Below are positions 1-8,247 of a stretch of DNA of 9,701 bases, piece after piece. The stretch comes from Bacillota bacterium. Lineage in GTDB: Bacteria; Bacillota; Clostridia; Christensenellales; CAG-138. The stretch covers positions 1 to 9,701 of the forward strand of contig JAEWZS010000056.1 of the NCBI GenBank assembly GCA_023458355.1, written 5' to 3'. The translations under genes and the position numbers were made by a program. Positions within the stretch are counted from its first letter, which is position 1. The number at the start of each line of letters is the position of its first letter. Under the pieces are notes generated by a model that saw only the letters and a program-made list of their open reading frames with translations, had not been told where the DNA came from and made no database searches.

Positions 1-411
1 GCGATGTCTCTGACAAGCTGGATTGGTATGGCACGCTTCGTGCGAAACCAAATACTCGTCATACGAGATAGGGAATATAACCTCGCATCAAGATGCTTAG
101 GTACAAACATATTCCGCATTATCACAAAAAACCTGTTGCCTTACATCATATCGGTCATCATGCTACGCTTTGCGCTTGCAATACCGGCCAACATCGGCTA
201 TGAGGTGTTTGTTACCTACGTCGGTCTCGGGCTTCCGTCTACCATGCCGAGCCTCGGCAACCTTATCAACGAGGGCAGGAAGCTTATGCTGACACCCGGG
301 CTTCGCTACCAACTGATCTATCCGACCATTATTCTTTCCATCGTGACCATTTCGTTCTACGTGGTAGGCAACGCCTTCTCCGACGCAGCTGACCCGAAGA
401 ACCACGTGTAA
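1..411 (+). CDS. oppC: Oligopeptide ABC transporter permease, OppC/AmiD type (5' partial)
   Basis: C-terminal part of an inner-membrane permease subunit of a peptide importer. The reading frame is already open at base 1, so the gene starts upstream; the ATG at position 4 is probably internal. The visible 136 residues contain the cytoplasmic EAA loop that docks onto the ATPases (EYNLASRCLGT followed by a conserved LLP), then hydrophobic segments around the conserved YVGLGLP and a last helix, ending in the ADPKNHV tail typical of the OppC/AmiD branch (SDAADPK resembles the family's DALDP ending). The stop is followed after 13 bp by oppD. The partner permease (OppB) and the solute-binding protein are not in the window and would be expected upstream. 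Family assignment is firm; the exact substrate is inferred from the genes downstream. Confidence 0.93.
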   Translation, partial: AMSLTSWIGMARFVRNQILVIRDREYNLASRCLGTNIFRIITKNLLPYIISVIMLRFALAIPANIGYEVFVTYVGLGLPSTMPSLGNLINEGRKLMLTPGLRYQLIYPTIILSIVTISFYVVGNAFSDAADPKNHV

Positions 412-417
412 GGAGGG
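410..417 (+). promoter_or_regulatory. Strong ribosome binding site for oppD
   Basis: AAGGAGGG overlaps the oppC stop codon and lies 7 bases before the ATG at 425. It is a near-perfect Shine-Dalgarno match and fixes the start of oppD. Confidence 0.85.
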
Positions 418-424
418 CGCGGAT

Positions 425-1471
425 ATGAAAGAGCAAAAAGATGTAATCCTTTCTGTAAAAAGCCTTAACGTGAAATTTAACCTTCGCGGAAAGGTGCTGC
501 ACGCCATACGCAGCGTGTCGCTTGATGTATACCGCGGCGAAAGCTTTGCCATCGTGGGTGAGAGCGGCTGCGGAAAAAGCGTACTCAACAAAAATTTTAT
601 AGGTCTGCTTGATGCAAACGGCTTTGTGGAAAGCGGCGAGATACTGTATTACGGCATGGGAGAGCCTGTGGATCTTGCCAAGTTCAAAAAGGAAAAGGAT
701 TGGTTGAGGATTAGGGGAAAAGAGATTTGCATGATTCTCCAGGATCCTATGACAAGCCTCAACCCGCTTAAGACTATCGGTTCGCAAATCGGCGAGGCGA
801 TTGCCATGCACCAGGGACTTAAAGGGGACGCTCTCAAACAGGAAGTGTACCGTGTGCTTGAAGACGTAGGTATAGAGGATCCAAAGCGCCGTTACAAGCA
901 ATATCCGCACGAGTTTTCGGGCGGCATGCGCCAAAGGGTTGTCATTGCCATCGCTCTTGCATGCAATCCGAAAATTCTCATCTGCGATGAGCCGACCACC
1001 GCGCTTGACGTTACCATTCAGGCGCAGATATTAAAGCTTCTCAAAGATTTAAAGGAAAAATACAAGCTCACGATTATCTTCATCACGCACGATTTGGGTG
1101 TGGTTGCGAATATCGCCGACCGCGTGGCGGTGATGTACGCGGGCGACATCGTGGAGTTCGGCACTGTGGAGGAAATTTACTACGATCCGCGCCATCCATA
1201 CACGTGGGCTCTCCTGTCGTCCATGCCGCAGCTCGGTGTGAAGGGTGAAAACCTTTATGCGATCGAAGGTTCGCCGCCCAACCTCTTTAAAAAGATAGAC
1301 GGCGATGCGTTTGCTGCGCGAAATCCCAAGGCGCTCAAGATCGATTTTATCGAACAGCCTCCGTATTTTGAGGTGTCGCCCACGCACAAGGCGCGCACAT
1401 GGCTGCTCGATCCGCGCGCACCTAAGGTGGAGCCGCCGGCATACATCCGCAACATCCGCACCTGCGAGTGA
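425..1471 (+). CDS. oppD: Oligopeptide ABC transporter ATPase, OppD/AmiE type
   Basis: Cytoplasmic ATPase that powers peptide import with OppF. All ABC motifs are present: Walker A GESGCGKS (residues 45-52), Q-loop LQDPMTSLNP (Q106), signature FSGGMRQ (164-170), Walker B ILICDEP with catalytic E189, and switch H222. The C-terminal OppD/DppD extension is present (HPYTWALL, then GSPP and a region around 293-330). In many OppD/DppD proteins this extension has four cysteines that hold a 4Fe-4S cluster. Here the aligned positions are D294, N300, D307 and T325, so no cluster is expected. As far as I recall, this GDAFA-x-RN form is typical of the AmiE-like Firmicute subgroup, which supports oligopeptide rather than metal or dipeptide transport. 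Length 348 is normal. Confidence 0.95.
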   Translation: MKEQKDVILSVKSLNVKFNLRGKVLHAIRSVSLDVYRGESFAIVGESGCGKSVLNKNFIGLLDANGFVESGEILYYGMGEPVDLAKFKKEKDWLRIRGKEICMILQDPMTSLNPLKTIGSQIGEAIAMHQGLKGDALKQEVYRVLEDVGIEDPKRRYKQYPHEFSGGMRQRVVIAIALACNPKILICDEPTTALDVTIQAQILKLLKDLKEKYKLTIIFITHDLGVVANIADRVAVMYAGDIVEFGTVEEIYYDPRHPYTWALLSSMPQLGVKGENLYAIEGSPPNLFKKIDGDAFAARNPKALKIDFIEQPPYFEVSPTHKARTWLLDPRAPKVEPPAYIRNIRTCE

Positions 1472-1484
1472 GTGAGGTAAAGCC

Positions 1485-2419
<935 letters not shown>

Positions 2420-2423
<4 letters not shown>

Positions 2424-3241
2424 AAAAAGCGCTTATACATTTGCCGATAGCGCCCTTCATGGTGAAGCCTTCGGCGGAGGGAGAGCTAGACGACGAGGGT
2501 CTGTACGGCATGACGGTGCAGATCGTCGAGAAAGCTAAGGACGGTTTTTATAAAATTGTAACCCCTTACCGCTACGAGACCTATGTGCATCAAGACGCAC
2601 TTTGCTTTTCTGAAAGCGAGCTTTCAGCTTATGTAAACAGCCCGCTTAAAACAGTTTGGGCAGCGCATGCAGACTGTATGGCATCGCCAAGTTATCAATC
2701 TACAAGGCTTTTAACGCTGCCGCGCGGTGCACTTGTTGTGGATTTGGGCGTATGTGAAGAAAACGATGCCTGGGAGAAGCTCTGTCTCATAGGCGGGCAA
2801 GAGGCGTACATGCGAAAAAGCCATCTCGGCGCCTATTACACGGAGCAAAACGGCACGGAAGAGGAGTTTCGTGATGCGGTTGTAAAAACAGCGCTGTTCT
2901 ACCTCGGTACGCAATACCGCTGGGGCGGAAAGACCATGGACGGCATTGATTGCTCCGGGCTGGCGGGGATTGCATATTATCTAAACGGCGTTTCCATCTA
3001 CCGAAACGCACAGCTTGTTGAGGGATTCCCTGTACGCGAAATCGCGCGTGCAGATATGAAAAAAGGCGACTTGCTGTTTTTTAAAGGTCATGTTGCTGTT
3101 TATATGGGCGACGGGCTTTATGCGCATGCAACCGGACGCGCGAACGACGACGGCGTGGTGGTCAACAGCCTAGAACCGGGAAGGCCCGATTACCGCGAAG
3201 ACCTCGCCAACGGAATACTGAAGATTGGCTCTATATTTTAA
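2420..3241 (+). CDS. ykfC: Cytoplasmic NlpC/P60 peptidase with SH3-like N-terminus, YkfC-like (gamma-D-glutamyl endopeptidase)
   Basis: Papain-like cysteine peptidase predicted to cut the bond between gamma-D-Glu and the diamino acid in murein peptides. Residues 1-140 look like tandem bacterial SH3 domains (beta-rich, MTVQIVEK and GFYKIVTPYRYETYV); residues 148-273 are the NlpC/P60 domain. The catalytic set is visible: C178 in GIDCSG, H224 in GHVAVYMGDG, and third residue H236 in AHATG. Y166 and W168 in the YRWGG motif, with D177 and S179 around the cysteine, match the spacing I recall for residues of Bacillus cereus YkfC that bind free-amino-end L-Ala-gamma-D-Glu. There is no signal peptide or membrane segment, so it should act inside the cell on imported peptides. 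Start ATG overlaps the oppF stop (ATGA), with AGGAG at 2407-2411. The specific cleavage site is inferred; the fold is certain. Confidence 0.9.
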
Positions 3242-3269
3242 TAGATTTGCTTGACGAAAGGAAATCCAT

Positions 3270-4652
3270 ATGCCTATCAACGATTCGTTTTGCTATTTGA
3301 ACATAGGGTTGCCCGAGGATATTTTACGCCGCAAGCTCTGCGGCGATTTTCAAGGCGCGCTTCGCCTTATCGAGCTGCGTTTGAAAAAAGAGATACCGGA
3401 GGCTTTAAGGCAATGCCTTATCGTGGAGCGCGAGCTCATTAACCGCCTGGAGGGTGACTATCCGTACAGCCTCGAAGAAGCCATGGCGATTATCAGAAAG
3501 GATATTCCCGATTTTACAGAGGAAGAATTCCGCACGCTCGTGGACGAATTTAAAATCGATTGGATCTATGTCAAAGGTTCGGAGCGCTATTTCGACCGCT
3601 TTTACGATACCCTTTTAAAAGTGAATAAAGAATTTGCCGCACGGGCCAAGGCATCGCACAGCCATGTTGACGGCGAGGATGAAGACGGCGAAGAAGAGGG
3701 CATGCTTGACCGCGTAATCCGTATCATGAAGGAAAAGGGTTCGTTTGGTGTAAGACTTCGTATTAAAGCAACGGTAAAGATCAAGGACGAAGCGTTCGTT
3801 GCCGGTAAAAAGGTGCGTGTACACATCCCGGTTGCGGCGGATGCGCGTCAGGTAAAAAATATCGTTATACATAAAACCTTCCCCGAGGCATCGTTTATTG
3901 CCCCTCCCGACGCCGCGCAGCGCACAGTGTATTTTGAGGAGGTCATGGAGGAGAACCATGAATTTACGGTAGAATACTCTTACGATAACGTGGTTGATTA
4001 CATAGAGCCCGACGTAAAGAAGGTAGCAAAAGAGCAGCCAAGCTTTTTTACAGCCGAGGAAAACCCGCATATTGTATTTACACCTTATATGAAAGCGCTT
4101 GCTAAAGAGCTTACCGCACATACGGATAACCCTCTTGAAAAGGCACGCGCAATTTATGACTTCATAACCCTTAACGTAAAATACTCCTACATGCGCGAAT
4201 ATTTTGGGCTTACGGACATAGCGGAAAACTGCGCGCGCAACTTCCGAGGTGATTGCGGTGTGCAGGCGCTGTTGTTTATAACGCTCTCAAGGCTTTGCGG
4301 TATACCTGCTAAGTGGCAGTCAGGCCTCAATTCTTCGCCTGAAAGCATAGGCCCGCACGACTGGGCGGAGTTTTACGTCGCCCCTTACGGCTGGATGTTT
4401 GCAGATCCCTCCTTTGGAGGAGGTGCACATCGCGTGGGTGCGGAGCACAGGCGGCGCTTTTATTTCGGCAACCTCGATCCGTACCGTATGGTCGCAAACA
4501 GGGAGTTTCAAGCAGCATTCACGCCCGATAAGCTGCATTGGCGCTGCGACCCCTATGACAACCAGACGGGCGAGATCGAATACGAGGATAAAGGACTTCT
4601 TTATGAGGAATACACGCGCTCGCAAGAGCTTTTGGAGTGCGTAGAGTTATGA
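3270..4652 (+). CDS. Cytoplasmic transglutaminase-like (papain-fold) protein, substrate unknown
   Basis: 460-residue protein with a transglutaminase-like core near residues 285-400. The triad is visible: C329 in GDCGVQALLF, H363 in PHDWAEFYV and D379 in FADPSFGG. Bacterial members of this superfamily are usually peptidases or amidases rather than true cross-linking enzymes. Upstream of the core are an alpha-helical N-terminal region (about 1-125), a very acidic linker (about 131-144, DGEDEDGEEEG) and a predicted beta-rich domain (about 155-245). There is no signal peptide or transmembrane segment, so it is probably cytoplasmic. The start ATG is preceded by AAAGGA (3257-3262), 28 bp after the peptidase gene, and the stop overlaps the next start (ATGA). 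Its place between a gamma-D-Glu peptidase and a DAP decarboxylase suggests it cleaves or deamidates an imported peptide; I do not recognise a characterised orthologue. Confidence 0.88.
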   Translation: MPINDSFCYLNIGLPEDILRRKLCGDFQGALRLIELRLKKEIPEALRQCLIVERELINRLEGDYPYSLEEAMAIIRKDIPDFTEEEFRTLVDEFKIDWIYVKGSERYFDRFYDTLLKVNKEFAARAKASHSHVDGEDEDGEEEGMLDRVIRIMKEKGSFGVRLRIKATVKIKDEAFVAGKKVRVHIPVAADARQVKNIVIHKTFPEASFIAPPDAAQRTVYFEEVMEENHEFTVEYSYDNVVDYIEPDVKKVAKEQPSFFTAEENPHIVFTPYMKALAKELTAHTDNPLEKARAIYDFITLNVKYSYMREYFGLTDIAENCARNFRGDCGVQALLFITLSRLCGIPAKWQSGLNSSPESIGPHDWAEFYVAPYGWMFADPSFGGGAHRVGAEHRRRFYFGNLDPYRMVANREFQAAFTPDKLHWRCDPYDNQTGEIEYEDKGLLYEEYTRSQELLECVEL

Positions 4653-5905
4653 TAAAAAAGCTTCCGTTTGATAAGGCTAAAATCGAGGAGATTACAAAAT
4701 CCTACCCCACGCCTTTCCATATCTACGATGAGCAAGCGCTTCGAGAACGTGCGCGCGCGCTCAAAGCCGCGTTTTCGTGGAATAAAGGCTTTCGCGAGTA
4801 TTACGCGGTGAAAGCCTGCCCCAACCCCGTGCTGCTTCAGATACTCATGGAAGAGAGCTGCGGGCTTGATTGTTCGTCATACGCGGAGCTTCTGCTTGCA
4901 AAAGGCGTAGGTGCCTCCGGAACGGATATCATGTTTTCCGCTAACGCCATGCCCGCCGAAGAATTCGTCTATGCGCGAAAGCTTAATGCCTATATCAACC
5001 TCGATGATTATTCACATATCGATTTTTTGAAGGAAAACGGCGGCATCCCCGAAACCGTGAGCTGCCGCTTCAACCCGGGTGAATTTCGTTTCGGAAACGC
5101 CATCATGGGTAACCCCGCCGAGGCAAAATTCGGCTTCACGCGTGAACAGCTCACAAAGGGTTTTAAAAAGCTTCAATCCATGGGCGCAAAACGATTTGGG
5201 TTACATGCTTTCTTGGTGAGCAACACAACCGATGCCGCCTATTACCCCGCGCTTGCAGCGCTTTTATTTCAAACCGTGCTTGAGCTTCATAAAGAAACAG
5301 GTGCAGATATTGCGTTTCTAAACCTTTCGGGCGGCATAGGCATCCCGTATAAGCCCGAGGACAAGCCTGCTGACATTGCTCTGATCGGAGAGAAGGTGCG
5401 AGAGGCATATGAAGAGGCTTTTGCCGGTACCTCGCTTCGTCCTGCCATCTTTACCGAACTTGGGCGCTATATGACCGGTCCCGTCGGTTATCTTGTAATG
5501 CGTGCCATTCACAAAAAGGATACGCACAAACATTTCTTGGGCATGGATGCATGTGCGGTCGATCTTATGCGGCCGGCTATGTATGGAACTTACCATCATA
5601 TCACGGTTCTCGGTAAGGAAAACGAACCAAACGACCATACCTACGATGTTACGGGCGCACTTTGCGAGAACAACGATAAATTTGCAGTAAACAGGGTACT
5701 CCCGAAAGTGGAGTGCGGGGATATACTAGTAGTGCACGATACGGGCGCACATGGCTATGCCATGGGGTATAATTATAACGGCAGATTGAAACACGCAGAG
5801 CTTTTGCTAAGGAAAAACGGTACGGTAAGCATGATTCGCCGTGCCGAAACCGTTAAGGATTATTTTGCCACGCTCGACATACTTGATCTGGACTTAGGAG
5901 AATAA
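4649..5905 (+). CDS. lysA: PLP-dependent decarboxylase of the diaminopimelate decarboxylase family (LysA-like)
   Basis: Fold-type III (alanine-racemase-like barrel) decarboxylase, predicted to convert meso-diaminopimelate to L-lysine and CO2. PLP lysine is K55 in YYAVKACPNP. The GLDCSSYAEL motif (72-81), glycine-rich phosphate loop LSGGIGIPY (226-234), ELGR (270-273, usually EPGR), C339 and D343 in ALCENND, and DTGAHGYAMGYNYNG (364-378) follow in family order. The HIGSQ motif of classic LysA is replaced by HAFLVSNT, a form I associate with another LysA subgroup, so related substrates such as a carboxylated polyamine cannot be fully excluded. Length 418 is normal. I chose the ATG at 4649 (ATGA overlap, GGAG at 4634-4637) over an in-frame GTG at 4637, because overlap junctions recur in this operon. 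In this context it likely acts on DAP released from peptides rather than only in biosynthesis. Confidence 0.87.
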   Translation: MIKKLPFDKAKIEEITKSYPTPFHIYDEQALRERARALKAAFSWNKGFREYYAVKACPNPVLLQILMEESCGLDCSSYAELLLAKGVGASGTDIMFSANAMPAEEFVYARKLNAYINLDDYSHIDFLKENGGIPETVSCRFNPGEFRFGNAIMGNPAEAKFGFTREQLTKGFKKLQSMGAKRFGLHAFLVSNTTDAAYYPALAALLFQTVLELHKETGADIAFLNLSGGIGIPYKPEDKPADIALIGEKVREAYEEAFAGTSLRPAIFTELGRYMTGPVGYLVMRAIHKKDTHKHFLGMDACAVDLMRPAMYGTYHHITVLGKENEPNDHTYDVTGALCENNDKFAVNRVLPKVECGDILVVHDTGAHGYAMGYNYNGRLKHAELLLRKNGTVSMIRRAETVKDYFATLDILDLDLGE

Positions 5906-5906
5906 C

Positions 5907-6902
5907 ATGGACTTTTATCCGCACATATCGCGCATAGAACTCGCGCAGCTCCCCACGCCGCTTTATAAGCTACAAAACATAAGCACAGACTTAAAGCGCA
6001 ACATCTACATAAAGCGCGATGATATGACGGGCGTGGGTTTAGGCGGCAATAAGGTAAGAAAACTCGAGTATCTGTTGGCCGACGCAAAGAATAAAGGCGC
6101 AGATACCATAATTACCACGGGCGGCGCACAGTCCAACCACGCCATGCTCACAGCTGCATGCGCGTTAAAGCTCAACATGAAACCGTATCTTGTATTAAAA
6201 GGCCGCGGTGTATGCGAAAAGAAGGGGAATCTGCTTTTAAACGAGCTTATGGGCGTTGACGTGCGGCTCATCGACAGCGATTCGTATAGGGATGTTTACG
6301 CCGCCATGGATGCGCTCGAAGCGGAACTAAAAGATCTGGGTAAAATTCCGTATTGCATCCCCGTTGGCGGTTCGGTGCCGCTTGGAGCGTTGGGCTATGC
6401 GCGGGCTATGCTCGAATCGTTTTTGCAGATGAAAGAGCTCGGCATTTCTCCCGACCGCGTGGTATGCACTACGGGCTCAGGAGGCATGCACGCGGGGAGC
6501 ATTGTCGGCGCGAAGCTTTATGGCGAAAAGCTATTCAACAAGAATGTACAGGTAACGGGCATCGCCGTTTCCGACGAACCCTTCTCTGAAATCGTTTTAA
6601 AGCTTGCACGTAAAGCCGTGGAACTTATAAACGAAAATATCGTTATTATGCCGAACGATGTGCAGGTATTCGACTATACGGGGGAGGGTTACGCGATAAA
6701 AAGCGAGCAGGGGGAAAAGGCGATACGCCAAATGGCCTCGCGTGAAGGGCTGTTCCTCGACCCGGTATATACGGGCAAAGCGTTTGGCGGACTGACGGAT
6801 CTCATACAACAAGGTGTTATCGGCGAAAAAGAGAATGTGTTGTTTGTATATAGCGGCGGCGCAGGCGGGCTTTTTGCCATCGAGGAAGGTGGGCGGGCAT
6901 GA
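5907..6902 (+). CDS. dcyD: PLP-dependent D-cysteine desulfhydrase / ACC deaminase family enzyme
   Basis: Fold-type II (tryptophan synthase beta-like) enzyme of 331 residues. PLP lysine is K49 in LGGNKVRKLEY; S76-N77 in GGAQSNH, the phosphate-binding glycines near 190-193 (TTGSGGMHAG), Y262 and Y288 are conserved. Two positions separate the subfamilies: ACC deaminase has Glu and Leu, while D-cysteine desulfhydrase has Thr at both. Here they are T289 (VYTGKA) and S316 (VYSGGAGG), so D-cysteine desulfhydrase-like chemistry (beta-elimination from a D-amino acid to pyruvate, ammonia and a leaving group) is favoured. The true substrate could be another D-amino acid. It begins 1 bp after the decarboxylase stop with TTAGGAG at 5894-5900, and its stop overlaps the racemase start. 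Confidence 0.85.
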   Translation: MDFYPHISRIELAQLPTPLYKLQNISTDLKRNIYIKRDDMTGVGLGGNKVRKLEYLLADAKNKGADTIITTGGAQSNHAMLTAACALKLNMKPYLVLKGRGVCEKKGNLLLNELMGVDVRLIDSDSYRDVYAAMDALEAELKDLGKIPYCIPVGGSVPLGALGYARAMLESFLQMKELGISPDRVVCTTGSGGMHAGSIVGAKLYGEKLFNKNVQVTGIAVSDEPFSEIVLKLARKAVELINENIVIMPNDVQVFDYTGEGYAIKSEQGEKAIRQMASREGLFLDPVYTGKAFGGLTDLIQQGVIGEKENVLFVYSGGAGGLFAIEEGGRA

Positions 6903-7597
6903 AGAAAGTATGCGGTATTATAGGCGGTATGGGGCCTATGGCGACGGCCGATCTGTTCACGAAGATCATCCGAAACACCAAGGCGGATACGGACGGTGCT
7001 CATATGCACGTGCTTATTGACAGCAACACCAATGTCCCTGACCGCACGGCTGCCATATTGCACAACGGTCCATCACCCTTGAAGGAACTTTTAAACTCGG
7101 CAAGAACGCTCGAGCAAGCCGGCGCGGAATTTCTGATTATGCCATGCAATACGGCGCATTATTTTTATGCGGATCTACAAGCGGGTGCTTCCGTACCGCT
7201 TCTTAATATGATTGAAGAAACCGTACATGCTGCTGCAGCGCAAGGTTTCAAAACGGTTGGGCTTCTTGCAACCGATGGCACGCGTGAGGCCGGTATTTAT
7301 GACTTGCCTTTTGAACACGCAAGTATAGCACTTATAAAACCCGAAAAAGAGGGACAAAAGGCGCTCATGGATATAATCTACAACGGCGTTAAGGCCGGTA
7401 AGATAACGTTTGACACAGCAACTATAAAAAAAGAGCTGCTGAAAATGCGGGAACTTGGTGTTGAATGCTTTGTGCTCGCCTGTACGGAGCTTCCCTTGGC
7501 GTTTGCACAATATGGTCTCGACTTTCCTACGCTCGACCCCACGAATATTCTCGCCCGTGCAGCAGTATGCTTTGGCGGTTATCCCTTGGCAGATTAA
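6899..7597 (+). CDS. Aspartate/glutamate racemase family protein
   Basis: Cofactor-independent amino-acid racemase of 232 residues. It has the family N-terminus GIIGGMGPMATADLF and the DSNTNVPDRT substrate loop. The two catalytic cysteines are C83 in MPCNTAH and C195 in ACTELPL, which exchange the alpha proton from opposite faces. Overall it resembles the RacD/YgeA group (aspartate or broad-specificity racemases) more than MurI; the side-chain preference cannot be read from sequence. The ATG overlaps the previous stop (ATGA) with GGAAGG-like Shine-Dalgarno bases near 6884-6889. As the last gene of the operon it could convert D-Glu or another D-amino acid released from imported peptides to the L form. 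A hairpin terminator follows 35 bp after the stop. Confidence 0.9.
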   Translation: MKKVCGIIGGMGPMATADLFTKIIRNTKADTDGAHMHVLIDSNTNVPDRTAAILHNGPSPLKELLNSARTLEQAGAEFLIMPCNTAHYFYADLQAGASVPLLNMIEETVHAAAAQGFKTVGLLATDGTREAGIYDLPFEHASIALIKPEKEGQKALMDIIYNGVKAGKITFDTATIKKELLKMRELGVECFVLACTELPLAFAQYGLDFPTLDPTNILARAAVCFGGYPLAD

Positions 7598-7632
7598 GTA
7601 GCAATGTTGAAATAACCGAAGAAAGATGATAA

Positions 7633-7670
7633 AAAATCAAGCATGGACGCTAGCTTCCATGCTTGATTTT
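7633..7670. terminator. Bidirectional rho-independent terminator between convergent operons
   Basis: Perfect 15-bp inverted repeat: left arm 7633-7647 (AAAATCAAGCATGGA), 8-base loop 7648-7655, right arm 7656-7670. On the + strand the stem ends in TTTT then GCT; on the - strand it is followed by six T residues (complement of the A-run 7631-7636), a better U-tract. It sits 35 bp after the racemase stop and 81 bp past the end of the - strand gene, so it can end both transcripts. Confidence 0.85.
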
Positions 7671-7704
7671 GCTAAGGGGACACACAATTGAAAAGTAGGA
7701 ACGA

Positions 7705-7730
7705 GGGTTAGGAGGGGGGATGGGGGGGAG
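7705..7730 (+). other. G-rich tract, possible G-quadruplex
   Basis: Runs of 3, 6 and 7 G residues (7705-7707, 7714-7719, 7722-7728) separated by short loops; splitting the last run gives four G3 tracts. The tract lies in the non-coding gap between the terminator hairpin and the end of the - strand gene. On the - strand transcript it would be a C-rich 3' untranslated stretch. The rest of the 7598-7751 gap shows no gene or promoter that I can support. Confidence 0.45.
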
Positions 7731-7751
7731 ATCAACGTGTGGCCCGTGTGA

Positions 7752-8246
7752 CTAATCAGCCGTTTTGATATCCGTAAGTTTTACTACATTTCCCGCTTCG
7801 GAAAAAGCAGGCTTGCCTGCAGCGATGCACGCACCGCAATAAGCTAGGTTTCTTCCGTGATGCACGGAAGATGGTTCGAAACTTAGGTAGCTCGCGTTGA
7901 GCGCGCTTACATCGCGCAGCTCTTTTGCACCATGTTCGGCGATCGAATCTCTTAAACAGCCGTTGTCCGGCCCGATGAGTATATGCCCATCGTTTGTTAA
8001 CAGACCGAGCACGCGTTCGTTTGTGCCCGAGGACGGGTCAACGGCGCAAACAAACACAGTGCCTTTAGGCCAAGAAGAAAGCTGATCGGACAGCGTACGG
8101 GAAGCAGTGCGCACATCAAAGCGCGGAATGTCGTTGGTTAGGTCGTAAACTTTAAGGTTAAAGTCCACGCGCTTGCATACGCCTGTCATCGCGCCGGAAC
8201 CGTTGCCGTCACCAAAATCGGTAAGAAGTACGATAGAATATGACAT
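7752..8246 (-). CDS. Truncated, divergent DUF62 (SAM hydroxide adenosyltransferase-like) protein, N-terminal domain only
   Basis: 164-residue paralogue of the gene just upstream of it. It keeps the N-terminal TDFG motif (D10), WPKGTVFV, GPDNG (92-96) and HHGRN (129-133), but lacks the C-terminal beta domain; it ends at TDIKTAD, which lines up with the inter-domain linker of the full copy. The active-site motifs have drifted: VDPGVG is VDPSSG, the Arg is 8 instead of 7 residues after the Asp (D70/R78), and HGRD is HGRN. There is also a two-residue insertion after TDFG. No remnant of the missing domain follows the TAG stop before the terminator. The start is supported by AAGGAG at 8254-8259 and lies 1 bp after the previous stop. 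It may be inactive alone, a partner of its paralogues, or a decaying copy. Confidence 0.8.
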   Translation of the reverse strand: MSYSIVLLTDFGDGNGSGAMTGVCKRVDFNLKVYDLTNDIPRFDVRTASRTLSDQLSSWPKGTVFVCAVDPSSGTNERVLGLLTNDGHILIGPDNGCLRDSIAEHGAKELRDVSALNASYLSFEPSSVHHGRNLAYCGACIAAGKPAFSEAGNVVKLTDIKTAD

Positions 8247-8247
8247 A

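Noticed and set aside
329..934. 201-residue open frame on the - strand
   Set aside because: It is antisense to oppC/oppD, whose motifs are complete; its arginine-rich C-terminus (encoded near 330-400) and lack of motifs mark it as a shadow.
3251..3442. Small + strand frame starting with TTG before the transglutaminase-like gene
   Set aside because: It is out of frame with the supported gene, arginine-rich without motifs, and lacks its own ribosome site.
3615..4121. 168-residue open frame on the - strand
   Set aside because: It lies entirely inside the transglutaminase-like gene, has no recognisable motif, and the + strand frame is strongly supported by an intact catalytic triad.
4637..4648. 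GTG start giving four extra residues on the LysA-like protein
   Set aside because: The ATG at 4649 makes the ATGA overlap seen at two other junctions and has GGAG upstream; the GTG itself overlaps that site.
5907..6902. ACC deaminase
   Set aside because: The two discriminating positions are Thr and Ser instead of Glu and Leu.
7598..7751. Promoter or small gene in the convergent gap
   Set aside because: Both flanking genes end here; no convincing -35/-10 pair or ribosome site with a frame was seen, only the hairpin and G-rich tract.
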